Part shown: positions 1-8,740 of the stretch, one piece after another
Layout of the letters: each line of letters begins with the position of its first letter
Numbering within the stretch: the first letter of the stretch is position 1
Source: a bacterium
GTDB lineage: Bacteria > Bacteroidota > Bacteroidia > Cytophagales > Cyclobacteriaceae
NCBI GenBank assembly: GCA_024743255.1
Contig: JANSWY010000058.1
Span: forward strand, 1-32,907
DNA: 32,907 nt
Direction: 5' to 3'
The notes under the pieces: generated by a model
The model's database searches: none
Told to the model about the DNA's origin: nothing
Seen by the model: the letters and a program-made list of their open reading frames with translations, nothing else
Position numbers and translations under genes: made by a program

Positions 1-89
1 CCTCCAAACATCTTCTTCATCGTAATTCCAGGGATCGATTCTATGGAGCCCATAATAGATGCTGTAGTTTCAGCTGAGCTGGATTGCAT
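1..89 (-). CDS. TfoX N-terminal-like protein, 5' end only
   Basis: An open frame begins with ATG at 87-89 on the minus strand and runs off the left edge, giving 29 codons. A good ribosome-binding sequence (AGGAGAT) lies just upstream, which is unusual in this window and supports the start. The visible end reads ITMKKMFGG. This resembles the conserved opening of TfoX N-terminal domain proteins, where a short helix leads into an RRMFGG-type motif. TfoX/Sxy is a competence regulator in Gammaproteobacteria, but Bacteroidota homologues are generally uncharacterised small proteins. Only the start is present, so the family call rests on one motif. The gene diverges from the repeat lipoprotein that starts at 208. 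Confidence 0.6.
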   Translation of the reverse strand, partial: MQSSSAETTASIMGSIESIPGITMKKMFG

Positions 90-207
90 TTTATCTCCTT
101 TTCTTCCCATTCTTCAAATTACAAAAATTTGGTTACTCGATTACAAAAAATGGCATGAAATGTGTGGTTTGTTGGGCATACTATTTACTCAACAAAAACA
201 GAAAAAC

Positions 208-786
208 ATGTATAAGCTACTTTTTATAATGGCCCTCTTCGCAGTGGGCTGCACATCTGTAACCAACTTTTCCAATAGTGAACCGACCAGGTATCCAACC
301 AGGTTGAGAAATGAGATCCCAAATTACATTGAGTTTTCCCCTGATGGTAATTTGGTTGCATCCGGTGTTTTCGGGGCTGTAAGAGTCTGGGATCTACGTA
401 CAAATAAAAGTGCCGACTATGCAACAAGAGTTAGAAATGAGACTCCTAAAGTTGTAAGGTTTTCACCTGATGGTCAATCTATTGCAACTGGTGTATTTGG
501 AGGTGTAAGAGTATGGGATCTTAAGACAGGAGAGTTTGTTGATTATGATTCTAGATTACGCAATGAAAGCCCACTGGGAATAACATTTTCGCCGGATGGA
601 ACTAAGGTTGCTGGAGGAGTATTTGGTGCCATAAGAGTATGGAATTTAGAGACCGGCGCATTTGTGGATTATGCTACCAGATTAGGAAACGAAACTCCAA
701 TGTTCGTGCAATTCGCTCCGGATGGGCAGACGATCGCTGCTGGTTCATTTGGTGAATTGAGGACATTTGATTTGGAAGACTTCTAA
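208..786 (+). CDS. Lipoprotein made of four WD40/propeller-like repeats
   Basis: The protein has 192 residues when started at the ATG at 208. That start gives a lipoprotein signal peptide with the lipobox FAVGC (Cys15). A longer frame opens at 43 but would bury the signal peptide and overlap the divergent gene. The mature part is four repeats with an exact 42-residue period (about residues 29-70, 71-112, 113-154 and 155-192). Each carries RLRNE-P, FSPDG and GVFG-VRVWDL-type elements, as in WD40 blades. WD40 propellers normally need about seven blades, so this could be a half propeller that pairs with itself or another protein, or a degenerate copy. It is probably anchored in the envelope. Its function is unknown. 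It is convergent with the FtsX permease and separated from it by a hairpin terminator. Confidence 0.8.
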   Translation: MYKLLFIMALFAVGCTSVTNFSNSEPTRYPTRLRNEIPNYIEFSPDGNLVASGVFGAVRVWDLRTNKSADYATRVRNETPKVVRFSPDGQSIATGVFGGVRVWDLKTGEFVDYDSRLRNESPLGITFSPDGTKVAGGVFGAIRVWNLETGAFVDYATRLGNETPMFVQFAPDGQTIAAGSFGELRTFDLEDF

Positions 787-790
787 ATGA

Positions 791-816
791 AATTGGGGGA
801 AGAAACTCCCCCAATT
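791..816. terminator. Bidirectional hairpin terminator
   Basis: A perfect 10-bp inverted repeat (AATTGGGGGA and TCCCCCAATT) encloses a 6-base loop. It sits 4 bases after the stop of the repeat lipoprotein and 3 bases before the end of the convergent permease gene. The U-tract is weak on both sides, so termination in either direction is inferred from stem strength and position. Confidence 0.7.
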
Positions 817-819
817 ATT

Positions 820-3171
820 CTAAAAATTATAATCAAGCAAATCCCTTGCATTTCGGTTAATCTTATACCTATTGTAGACGAGGATGACTAAGAATTGAAT
901 TCCCAAAACAACAGTGGCCGATATCCCGATGATTGGGTAATCATTGAATTGAGGAACTGTGTGTTTCAAGATTGCTTCAGCAACCACGGAAATAAGACCT
1001 GAAGCTAAAGGCATAGCCAACAAAACACCCAATGCTATTGCCAATACTGTAATTAACAAAAACTCCAGATTAAACAGTACTGATATTTTTTTGGATGGAG
1101 CACCAATTGATTTCATTATTCCAATTTCTCTGGTTCTTTCCTCTATTGTTAAGTTTAAGACTATTACAAGTCCGATCAGTCCCAGTACAATGGTAAATAT
1201 TCCGAGAATCTTGATGATCAAAAATGTAGGAGCCAAATGCCCAAGAATTCCGGCCATTCTTCTCTTTATACTAAAACGATTCTTCAGATTTATACCTTCT
1301 TCAATGAACTGATCATCAATTTGATTTGAAGCGACGGAAACTTCCGAGTAGTTAAGGTTTTCATCAAGTGCTACAGCCAATACATTGAATTCGCTCACAC
1401 GAGAATCGTCGTACACGAGAAACGGAGCTCCCATAATCACGATATCTTTCATGGCGCCTGAAAACACGTAAGTTTCAATCTCACCCTGGCCATTCTTTAA
1501 TTCAATTCTTTCACCAATCTTAACTCCCTCGAACTCTTCAATCATGTGCTCTCCACTTATGTAAACACATTCAGAACAGTTCTTTTTAATCTCTCCACGA
1601 ACCAGATATTTCTCTTCGATTTTTACTTTACTGGAAAGGACTCTTAATCTACTGGTCTCAGCATGATCCGATGTAGCCAGATTGTAAGACACGCGATAAC
1701 TGTTTATAGGGGCATACTCTTTTACGGTTCCCATTGATCGCAGGAAACTCACTTGTTCCAGCTCTAGCGGTGACGCAAAAGTCAATAGCAGCTCATAACT
1801 AGAAGTTTTGCTATATGCATCAAGATCCTTTCTGATTGAGTAATCCATGCTTGTTGAGGTGAAGAAAAGTCCTAACCCTACTGCCAGCAGTAGAATAATC
1901 AACAAAGTTCTTTGAGCATGTCTTAATAGGTTGTTTAAACAAAACTTCACTTTTAGATTACCAATGAGCTTCTGAGTCCAATTAAAGAACCCTCTTTTGG
2001 GAATGTAGAAGGTCTTGTTCATGGCATTAGTGACAGAAGTCTTTGAGCTCTTAATGACCGGGGTAATTCCAAATATCATAGGGAGCAAAATCCCCACAAC
2101 TATTACCATCAAGTGATATTGGAACGGTAACACCTCCTGAACGACTTCAAAATTTTGAAAGAATGCTACAGCCTTATTGTAAAGAAATCCTGTCTGATAA
2201 CCGAGAGGCAGCCCAATCACTATTCCGATGGAAATGATTATCAATAATACGATAGAATAGCTCTTGAAAATATGACTTGTTGAAGCTCCAATAGCTTTCA
2301 TCACTCCTACATCACTAATTTGTGGGTAGATCCATGTAAGGAGAATTAATGATAGCAGAATGATCCCCATCAAAGAGAGAATTGCTCCTCCACTTTCCTG
2401 CATAAAAGAAATCCCATCCACTATACCTTGGTGTACATGCTCTCCAGGAGTTGGAATATTGTACCCTACAAGAGTGCCTCCATTTGCTTCTACTGCAATT
2501 TTCACACTATTGTACACCTGTTTGATTGCTTCAGCATCATCGCTTACATTGGTTTCAATTAACAACCTCCTCCTGGAGTCAGGTAAATGTCCATCCAACA
2601 TTTCAATTGAAGTGGTGTATGCATAGACAATTCCCTCCATTTGAGCTGGTGCCTGTCGGGCATCATGGACCTTTCCATCCAATTGAAAAACCGTGACCTG
2701 TTTTTCACTTCCAAGTATTAACTCCACTTGAGCCTGGTCTTCCAACAAGAAGTTATTGGCATTCCTTTCTACTAAAAACTTATTTGGAGTCTTATTGTCT
2801 GCATCAAGAATGTCAACAATATCATAATTCATCTCATTGACATCTTCTATTGCAAACAAAATCAAAGGCATCCAGCTTTCTTCACTTGCTTTGATTCTGC
2901 CACTAACAACTTCCCTTCTTTCTACACCCACTACTCCTTCTTCACTTGAGATGACATCAATTAATGCATCACTATAATTATCAATTGTAATGGAAAGATC
3001 CGCTGGATTTGTACTCAGGAAATTCTCTTCAAAATCTCTTTCCGTCATGAAATAGCCGTACATCACAGTACTTATTCCCCAGCTGGAAAGGGCCGCCGCA
3101 AGAACCAGTAATAGTAGCTTTAGTTTCGATTTTCTAAAATCCTTTAGAAGCTTAAATAAAATAATTTTCAT
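820..3171 (-). CDS. ABC transporter permease with two FtsX domains
   Basis: This 783-residue inner-membrane protein has one N-terminal membrane helix (about 18-41), a large extracytoplasmic domain (about 45-255), and three helices around 262-285, 305-330 and 352-372. Another helix (about 421-442) precedes a second soluble domain, and three C-terminal helices lie near 649-675, 697-725 and 745-765. The FtsX-type cytoplasmic loop occurs twice, as DVGVMKAIGAS (about 287-297) and REIGIMKSIGAP (about 682-693). This duplicated layout fits type VII (MacB/LolCE-like) permeases, which drive periplasmic or lipoprotein-linked export mechanically rather than forming a channel. Its start overlaps the stop of the ATPase gene upstream by 4 bases (ATGA), so the two are translationally coupled. 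The substrate is unknown. No membrane-fusion protein or TolC homologue is in this unit. Confidence 0.9.
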   Translation of the reverse strand: MKIILFKLLKDFRKSKLKLLLLVLAAALSSWGISTVMYGYFMTERDFEENFLSTNPADLSITIDNYSDALIDVISSEEGVVGVERREVVSGRIKASEESWMPLILFAIEDVNEMNYDIVDILDADNKTPNKFLVERNANNFLLEDQAQVELILGSEKQVTVFQLDGKVHDARQAPAQMEGIVYAYTTSIEMLDGHLPDSRRRLLIETNVSDDAEAIKQVYNSVKIAVEANGGTLVGYNIPTPGEHVHQGIVDGISFMQESGGAILSLMGIILLSLILLTWIYPQISDVGVMKAIGASTSHIFKSYSIVLLIIISIGIVIGLPLGYQTGFLYNKAVAFFQNFEVVQEVLPFQYHLMVIVVGILLPMIFGITPVIKSSKTSVTNAMNKTFYIPKRGFFNWTQKLIGNLKVKFCLNNLLRHAQRTLLIILLLAVGLGLFFTSTSMDYSIRKDLDAYSKTSSYELLLTFASPLELEQVSFLRSMGTVKEYAPINSYRVSYNLATSDHAETSRLRVLSSKVKIEEKYLVRGEIKKNCSECVYISGEHMIEEFEGVKIGERIELKNGQGEIETYVFSGAMKDIVIMGAPFLVYDDSRVSEFNVLAVALDENLNYSEVSVASNQIDDQFIEEGINLKNRFSIKRRMAGILGHLAPTFLIIKILGIFTIVLGLIGLVIVLNLTIEERTREIGIMKSIGAPSKKISVLFNLEFLLITVLAIALGVLLAMPLASGLISVVAEAILKHTVPQFNDYPIIGISATVVLGIQFLVILVYNRYKINRNARDLLDYNF

Positions 3172-3863
3172 AGCGCAGCTTCGGTTTGTGGTTGCATCAT
3201 TTCATTCAATATTCCATCTTCGATATGAATGACCTTATCGTAATGAACATGGTCAATGTGAGCATGAGTTACTGTTAGAATGGTGGTTCCCTCAGCATTA
3301 AGTTTATCAAACAAATTATTGATTTGCTCTCCGGTTTTAGAATCGAGGTTTCCAGTAGGTTCATCAGCAATTATGATTGCAGGGTCATTTGCAATAGCTC
3401 TGGCAATGGCTACCCTTTGTCGTTCTCCTCCGGATAATTCATTTGGAAACTTTGAAATTTTGTCTCCTAAACCAACCTCTTCTAAGTGCCTTGTTGCTTT
3501 AGCTTTTCTTTCCTTTGTAGGAATTTTATTTACCAAGCTCATTGCAAATAGTACATTGTCCAATGCTGAAAGTGTGGGTAACAATTGATAAAATTGAAAA
3601 ACGATCCCAATATTACTTCCTCTCCAAAGTGCCAGTTCGTTTTCTTTGAGATCATTGAGATTCTGTCCATTGACCGTAATGCTCCCTGAACTAGGGCGGT
3701 CAATACCGGAAATCATATTGAGTAATGTAGACTTCCCACTACCAGACTTTCCAACAATCACCACATTCTCCCCCTGATTGATTGATAAATTGGTATTCTT
3801 TAAAGCATGGACTCTTTCTCCAGTAGTCTCATAGTATTTTTCAAGTTGTTGTATTTCTATCAT
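3168..3863 (-). CDS. ABC transporter ATPase, LolD/MacB type
   Basis: This 231-residue ATPase has the complete motif set: Walker A GKSGSGKST (38-46), Q-loop in FQFYQ (89-93), signature LSGGE (143-147), Walker B IIIADEP (163-169) followed by the TGNLDS D-loop region, and the switch His in VTH (200). The TGNLDS wording is typical of the LolD/MacB/FtsE branch that partners FtsX-type permeases. It overlaps the permease gene by 4 bases, so the two form one transporter. The gene follows a small secreted protein after a 24-base gap, and the three appear to be one leftward unit. Confidence 0.95.
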   Translation of the reverse strand: MIEIQQLEKYYETTGERVHALKNTNLSINQGENVVIVGKSGSGKSTLLNMISGIDRPSSGSITVNGQNLNDLKENELALWRGSNIGIVFQFYQLLPTLSALDNVLFAMSLVNKIPTKERKAKATRHLEEVGLGDKISKFPNELSGGERQRVAIARAIANDPAIIIADEPTGNLDSKTGEQINNLFDKLNAEGTTILTVTHAHIDHVHYDKVIHIEDGILNEMMQPQTEAAL

Positions 3864-3887
3864 GTTTTTGAAATTAGGTTTGATGAT

Positions 3888-4400
3888 TTAGCTTCCTTGG
3901 TTTTCCAGTTGATTGAGAGCTTTAAAAAATTCAACTCGGTCAAATCCATAATCTTTGATTTCGATAATTTTCCGGTCCTTCATTGAAAGCTTGAAAATTG
4001 AGTATCCTTTGATTGTAAGAAATTTACCGAGGTTACTATCGAGATCAATCAACACAGAGCTTCCCTTCTTGTAGTATTGACGCAAAGCTTCCTGAATATG
4101 ACTTCTCTTACTATCTCTGGACATCATTTTCATCATTTCACCGAAACCCCCAACTAATAGAACATTCCCAGGAATGCTACTTGCTTTAGACTTTGAATAG
4201 ATCTTTTCGAAAGGGTTGTTTGTACCAGGTATATAGATGATTGTTATCTCATCTGCATCAATGTTTGAGTTGAAGAGGTCATTGAACTGATTTGGCATTT
4301 GGGTCAATTCCTGCCACACCTGATCGCCTTTATCATTTTGTGCAACAATCATGAAACTGACCGCCATGCCAAGTATTAGAAGTAGTAATGCTTTTTTCAT
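3888..4400 (-). CDS. Small secreted protein of unknown function, first gene of the exporter unit
   Basis: The protein has 170 residues with a Sec signal peptide (hydrophobic stretch about 4-19, probable cleavage after MIVAQ). I do not recognise the family. The mature part is mixed alpha/beta, with an ITIIYIPGTNNPF segment (about 53-65), a GNVLLVGGFGEMMKMM segment and a C-terminal EIKDYGFDRVEFFKAL segment. There is no lipobox and no cysteine in the mature part. It lies 24 bases upstream of an ABC ATPase and permease and is the first gene after the 36-bp inverted repeat at 4402-4437. Its position suggests a periplasmic partner or client of that transporter, but this is inference from context only. 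Confidence 0.7.
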   Translation of the reverse strand: MKKALLLLILGMAVSFMIVAQNDKGDQVWQELTQMPNQFNDLFNSNIDADEITIIYIPGTNNPFEKIYSKSKASSIPGNVLLVGGFGEMMKMMSRDSKRSHIQEALRQYYKKGSSVLIDLDSNLGKFLTIKGYSIFKLSMKDRKIIEIKDYGFDRVEFFKALNQLENQGS

Positions 4401-4401
4401 A

Positions 4402-4437
4402 GTTCGTTTAAATTTTGATTTTCGAATTCAAACGAAC
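4402..4437. promoter_or_regulatory. 36-bp inverted repeat before the exporter unit
   Basis: Two 13-base arms (GTTCGTTTAAATT at 4402-4414 and AATTCAAACGAAC at 4425-4437) match at 12 of 13 positions around a 10-base spacer. The repeat ends one base from the ATG at 4398-4400. It could be an operator for a dimeric regulator, with the AraC-type protein next door as the obvious candidate, or a leader hairpin that covers the translation start. It has no U-tract towards the gene, so it is not a normal terminator. Confidence 0.5.
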
Positions 4438-4509
4438 CTGAAGTAGACGTTATCGCCCTAGAGTATCCAGATGGACAAGTTGATTTTTAAACCACTGTAA
4501 ATCAGAACT

Positions 4510-5592
4510 TTATTTAAGTCCGTCTCGGTACTCGGACGGAGTAAGACCTGTTACTTTCTTAAAAATGTTGTTAAATGAGGACTTAGAATTGAACCCTGCG
4601 TCGCTTGCAAGAGCCATAATGGTGTATTGTTTTTTGGAATCTTCCTGAATCAGTTTTTTCACTTCTTCTACTCTGTATTGATTCACAAAACTGTAAAAGT
4701 TGTCACCAATTCCAGAGTTGATGATAGCCGACAATTGATTCCTGCTTATGGACAATTGCTTAGCCAGATCTACTAAAGTCAGTTCTGGATCGAGGTATGG
4801 CTTTTGAGATTCCATGTAGTTGATAAGCTTTGTTTTTAGCTCGCCTTCAATTTTGGTATCAATGGTTTCAGTATTAGAATCATTGCCATTTGCGATTTCT
4901 ACAGTCACTCTTTGCCTAACACCTTTATAAGTGATAAAAAGCATAATCAGTGTAAAAAACAAAGACGCAAAGATTTTATAGGTAGTCAGGTTGACCCCAT
5001 GAATAATGAGTGGAGTAATTACTATAAAAAAGAATAACAATAAGCCAAATAACCACAATATGTATTTAATCCACGAAACATCTAATCCCTCCATATTGGA
5101 ATAACCCTGGGTTACCCTATCCTGGTGAAATCTGACAAGCTTCCTTGATCGGTATAAATAATAGCCGAATTGGATGACCATAAATAGCCAAGGGGTTCCG
5201 ATTACCTGTTTCATAATCAAATATTGGTCTCCATCTGAGTTAACAAGAATCAGAGTAAAAACTCCAACAACTGAAAAAAGTACAAAATGCCCCATGTCAG
5301 CATTTTTAAAACCTGATTCAGGTTGTACAACACTTCTCAGATATAAATACAGGGCTGGAGCTAATAGAAACAGAAATGGACCGGAACCAAAAAAAGTGCT
5401 TCCGATTGTGTGCCAAAAGTAGAAGTATAGATAGTGTATTCTGAGAATAACCAGAGAAAGGGATATTAATAGAAGTACAAATGACCAATGTACTACTCCA
5501 GACTTTTGTCTTCTAAGTAAGAATAAAAACAAAAACCCATGGCCAATTCCATAATTGATAATAATCTCAGAAACTATCTTGAGGACTTCCAT
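4510..5592 (-). CDS. Membrane-embedded AraC-family transcription regulator
   Basis: This 360-residue protein joins about seven N-terminal membrane helices (spread over about 10-225) to a cytoplasmic AraC-type double helix-turn-helix domain (about 256-360). The C-terminal DNA-binding half shows the family pattern: LTLVDLAKQLSISRNQLS for the first helix-turn-helix, then IMALASDAGFNSKSSFNNIFKK and TGLTPSEYR for the second. This architecture is common in Bacteroidota, where the membrane part is thought to sense an envelope signal or lipid. The gene lies 26 bases after the HEAT-like gene and 109 bases before the secreted protein/ABC unit on the same strand. That makes the exporter a likely target, with the inverted repeat at 4402-4437 as a possible site. 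I see no terminator between them, so read-through is also possible. Confidence 0.88.
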   Translation of the reverse strand: MEVLKIVSEIIINYGIGHGFLFLFLLRRQKSGVVHWSFVLLLISLSLVILRIHYLYFYFWHTIGSTFFGSGPFLFLLAPALYLYLRSVVQPESGFKNADMGHFVLFSVVGVFTLILVNSDGDQYLIMKQVIGTPWLFMVIQFGYYLYRSRKLVRFHQDRVTQGYSNMEGLDVSWIKYILWLFGLLLFFFIVITPLIIHGVNLTTYKIFASLFFTLIMLFITYKGVRQRVTVEIANGNDSNTETIDTKIEGELKTKLINYMESQKPYLDPELTLVDLAKQLSISRNQLSAIINSGIGDNFYSFVNQYRVEEVKKLIQEDSKKQYTIMALASDAGFNSKSSFNNIFKKVTGLTPSEYRDGLK

Positions 5593-5618
5593 ATATCATT
5601 GAAAGGTACTCAGCTAAT

Positions 5619-6146
5619 TTAAACCTTTTCCAGAATCCCCATCATTTTTTTAGCTCTACCTGCAACTGATTTTCTGCTTTCCAATGACAATCTATCTAAG
5701 TGAGGTATTAACCAATCTTTCAATGCTTCATCCTCTTTTGCCCAATTGGTCAGTGTTTCCATTGTAGTGTTAAGCACAATCCAATCGTTATGGTTGACGA
5801 GGTTGTTTTTCATAATTTGCAAAGACTGATTCTTTTGATCTGAAGACATCACATCTTCCAGGAGCATAAATAATGTAGACAAAGTCCATTGTGTTGAAGC
5901 CTGATCTATTTTTGAAATCTCATTCAACAATCTATCAATGTATGGGGTCAAAACCTTCTTATCAGCAATACACACTCTTTTAACAGCACTGGAAGTTCTA
6001 AGCCGGACTACTTCATCGTCACTAAAGTAGCAGTTGAATAGTTCTTCAAATCTTGAAATATCTTCAAGCACTTCTTCTACCACCTCCTCTGTATTTCCCA
6101 GTGAGTTTGGATGACCTCCTTTGAGTCGATTTTCAAAATCTTTCAT
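5619..6146 (-). CDS. Helical, possibly HEAT-like protein of unknown function
   Basis: Starting at the ATG at 6144-6146 the protein has 175 residues. An in-frame TTG further upstream (6164) would add six residues and is less likely. The sequence is almost entirely helical and lacks a signal peptide, so it should be cytoplasmic. Recurrent patterns such as VVRLRTSSAVKRVC, QWTLSTLFMLLEDVM and WIVLNTTMETLTNWA look like paired helices of HEAT/ARM repeats, which serve as protein-binding scaffolds. No catalytic motif is visible. It precedes the AraC-type regulator by 26 bases on the same strand and may be cotranscribed with it. HEAT is a visual call; another alpha-alpha fold is possible. Confidence 0.65.
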   Translation of the reverse strand: MKDFENRLKGGHPNSLGNTEEVVEEVLEDISRFEELFNCYFSDDEVVRLRTSSAVKRVCIADKKVLTPYIDRLLNEISKIDQASTQWTLSTLFMLLEDVMSSDQKNQSLQIMKNNLVNHNDWIVLNTTMETLTNWAKEDEALKDWLIPHLDRLSLESRKSVAGRAKKMMGILEKV

Positions 6147-6306
6147 AATCAATGTTTTTCTCAAATATGAATGTAGTGAGTGACAACCCTATGTCTCTCC
6201 ATCAAATTAAGAATAATGAATTCCAGCTCAAGATAATAAAGCACATCTTGCATAACCATCTATGATTTAGTAAGTTCAGGTAATCAAACCACTAAATTAT
6301 CTATCC

Positions 6307-7731
6307 ATGAAAAGACTTATTCCGCTAGTTATCGCTGTGGCCTTTTTTGGCTGTTCAGAATCTCCTGAAGATTTATTTATTAAAGAAAAACTGACAGTCT
6401 TTTTAAATCAGCCTGAAATAGAATTCAAGAAGGAAGGAGAAACCATTTTTGCTACTTCTGGAGACCATTTGGTTTCAGGTAACTTGGAAACTAATGGGAA
6501 CCTCAGAATTCTAAACATTGGATATGAAAAACCAAATTTCGCAATATATGAGGAGACAAATGGAGAATGGAAATCACTTTTCAAAGATGAGATGGTAATC
6601 GGTGAGTTGGATATGTTTCAAGATCTGAATGGTGATGGAATAAACGAAATAATCATCAAAACCTTCGATTCAGGAGTCACTGATTATGGCCTTTATATCA
6701 AGAGAGATCCATATTATAACTATGCTGATAGAGTAACTAAACACGAAGATTTATCATTATCTGATTTCAAATCTTACAATCAGAGAACTCAGGGGTCTTA
6801 TGAGATAAAGAATGTTGACGGCACACCTACCATCCAGGTGAAAGAGAAGAAGGAATGGATGGATAATGGCAACTCTTATTTGATTAATAAAAATTATGTC
6901 TATGAATTTTGGGATAACCGTTTTTCTAAAAATGAATGCCTTGAGATAGTGGGGAAAGACATTTGGGTACGTGATGTGCCAGCAACAGGAAAAGTAGTGA
7001 TGAAATTGAATGATGGAGATCTATGCAAATTTTTCCATAAAGAGAAGTTTGAAATCATTCGAAATATGCCTGGTTATTGGTATAAAATCGAGTTTGAAGG
7101 AAAGAAGGGTTGGGTATTTGGATCTCAGACTTCCCTTGTAAACGAATTAGAAGGTAAAAAATTTAACAGCATCGAAGAGGCTATTAGTAGATTTGCTTTC
7201 GATACAGCCGACGACCCAAATCACGATGGTGACCATATAGTTTGTAGTCATACCGGGACATTTAGAGAGGGGGAATTTGCTTTATTATCATTTGACCAAC
7301 CTGGTTTAATGTCAGGTCATAATTTCTCTAAAGGTGGTTTCTTCAGTAGCGAAGATAACAAGTGGGAGTTTCACACCTTTTTGGGAGAGTATTTGGCATC
7401 CTTTAACAAGGGAGGAAAGTCTTTTGTCCTAACTTCAGAATATGGAACAAGTGGAGGTTCCAGGCCATTGGACAAAATTCATCTGTATACTATTGATACC
7501 AAAAGTAAATCTTTCAGAAATGTACAAACAGTATTCGAAATGGGTGAAGACATAGAGGAATACGATATCTACGGAATTACTAAATTAGTTTCAAATGATG
7601 ATTATGAAACTTTAGAGATTACAGAAGAAATCAAACATAGTTTTGAAAATGCCAGAAAGGGTGTCTTCAATTACATCTTCAAGTTTGACCCAAATGAAGG
7701 GTTATACAAGCTTCAATCAAAAAATCCTTAA
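6307..7731 (+). CDS. Lipoprotein with bacterial SH3 domain
   Basis: This 474-residue lipoprotein has a signal peptide ending in the lipobox AFFGC (Cys16). A loop FQDLNGDGINEI (about 104-115) resembles the calcium-binding loops of VCBS/FG-GAP or EF-hand-like segments. Residues about 210-278 fit a bacterial SH3 domain: KDIWVRDVPATGKVV, then GYWYKIEFEGKKGWVFG with the usual W-x-K-V/I and GWV elements. SH3b domains often bind peptidoglycan or peptides. The C-terminal 190 residues contain repeated beta-strand patterns and are not recognised. The gene stands alone: its 5' side is a 160-base intergenic region, and its stop is 4 bases from the convergent peptidase gene. Confidence 0.78.
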   Translation: MKRLIPLVIAVAFFGCSESPEDLFIKEKLTVFLNQPEIEFKKEGETIFATSGDHLVSGNLETNGNLRILNIGYEKPNFAIYEETNGEWKSLFKDEMVIGELDMFQDLNGDGINEIIIKTFDSGVTDYGLYIKRDPYYNYADRVTKHEDLSLSDFKSYNQRTQGSYEIKNVDGTPTIQVKEKKEWMDNGNSYLINKNYVYEFWDNRFSKNECLEIVGKDIWVRDVPATGKVVMKLNDGDLCKFFHKEKFEIIRNMPGYWYKIEFEGKKGWVFGSQTSLVNELEGKKFNSIEEAISRFAFDTADDPNHDGDHIVCSHTGTFREGEFALLSFDQPGLMSGHNFSKGGFFSSEDNKWEFHTFLGEYLASFNKGGKSFVLTSEYGTSGGSRPLDKIHLYTIDTKSKSFRNVQTVFEMGEDIEEYDIYGITKLVSNDDYETLEITEEIKHSFENARKGVFNYIFKFDPNEGLYKLQSKNP

Positions 7732-7735
7732 GCGG

Positions 7736-8740
7736 TTAATTGGACAAGAATTCAATAGCAAACTCCAACTGATGATCTACTCCTGAGAGTACATCTTCTG
7801 GAGTTTGATTGACCAGAATATCGGGTACAATGCCATTCCATTCAATAGGCACTGTATCTCTTCTCAATACTGCTGTATTGTTAATAGATATGGCCTTACC
7901 ACTTGGTAAGACAAATAAAGGATCAATACTTGTAGACATTCCACCACCGGCAGTAGTATCCCCTATCAGTGTAACATGATCTGATATTCTCATTCTATCA
8001 GCGAAAACTTCTGCAGCAGAAAAACTGGTCCCGTTTATGATAAGCACCACAGGTTTGGTAAATGTGGTGGTAGGATGCGGTGTGATCACTGGAGGAATGA
8101 TAATTTCCTGGTTATTAACCATAAGGGATGGAATAATTCTGTCTTCCAGAAAATGGCTGATTATTTTATCGTATGTAAGACTGGAACCCCCATTGTTTTC
8201 TCTGACATCAACTATTAAGCCACGAGCTTGTTGAAAGTAGTTGATCACTTCTTCAAATTGATCCTCTCTACCTAGTAATTGATCTCCAAATGTGGACAGT
8301 CTCACATAGCCAATATCTCCATTGACGTATTGATATTCAATAGTGTTATTACCAGTAACAATGAGCGGACTATCGAAATACTTTCTGATTAGGTTTGGAT
8401 CATAAGCCCCACGAGACCTTATCATTCTCTCAGGAGTGTAGGGCCTTATTCCTATTCCTCCAATAGTATAAATTTTAGCATGTGAATCCTTCAACTCTCC
8501 CACAAAATCATACAATACCTGATAAAATTCATCACCTTCGGCTTCTTCCGCTCTTGGTGTATACTCTAGCAACAACTCTTGCCAATCTATTCCCTTGTAA
8601 TCCAGCAAAGGGTAATTTGTATTAATGTAAATTGCAGCAACTGTGATATCTTCAACATTTTGTTCGTCGGATGTATTATCTGGCACAAACTCGTGACATG
8701 ATAGTAGGAACAGGAATAATATGAACGGTAATCCCCTCAT
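7736..8740 (-). CDS. S41-family peptidase lipoprotein (tricorn/IRBP-like branch)
   Basis: This 334-residue protein has a lipobox (LLSC, Cys15) and the S41 C-terminal protease fold. Visible landmarks are KDSHA (84-88, His87), GDIGYVRLSTF (141-151), GLIVDVRENNGG (174-185), NGTSFSAAEVFADRM (236-250, Ser241) and EWNGIVPDILV (300-310, Glu300). The Ser, His and Glu positions match the S41B (tricorn core/IRBP-like) set. The Lys of CtpA-type proteases is absent: the equivalent loop reads TTAGGG. No PDZ domain is obvious. It is probably an envelope peptidase facing the periplasm or outside. Its ATG overlaps the stop of the barrel gene upstream (TAATG), so the pair is translationally coupled and may act together. 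Confidence 0.85.
   Translation of the reverse strand: MRGLPFILFLFLLSCHEFVPDNTSDEQNVEDITVAAIYINTNYPLLDYKGIDWQELLLEYTPRAEEAEGDEFYQVLYDFVGELKDSHAKIYTIGGIGIRPYTPERMIRSRGAYDPNLIRKYFDSPLIVTGNNTIEYQYVNGDIGYVRLSTFGDQLLGREDQFEEVINYFQQARGLIVDVRENNGGSSLTYDKIISHFLEDRIIPSLMVNNQEIIIPPVITPHPTTTFTKPVVLIINGTSFSAAEVFADRMRISDHVTLIGDTTAGGGMSTSIDPLFVLPSGKAISINNTAVLRRDTVPIEWNGIVPDILVNQTPEDVLSGVDHQLEFAIEFLSN

Noticed and set aside
43-207. N-terminal extension of the repeat lipoprotein from an ATG at 43
   Set aside because: It would place 55 residues before a clear lipoprotein signal peptide and overlap the divergent TfoX-like start. The ATG at 208 is far more natural.
959-1312. Plus-strand open frame opposite the permease gene, and similar frames opposite other large genes
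   Set aside because: They are antisense shadows of well-supported genes and have no signal peptides, domains or promoters of their own.
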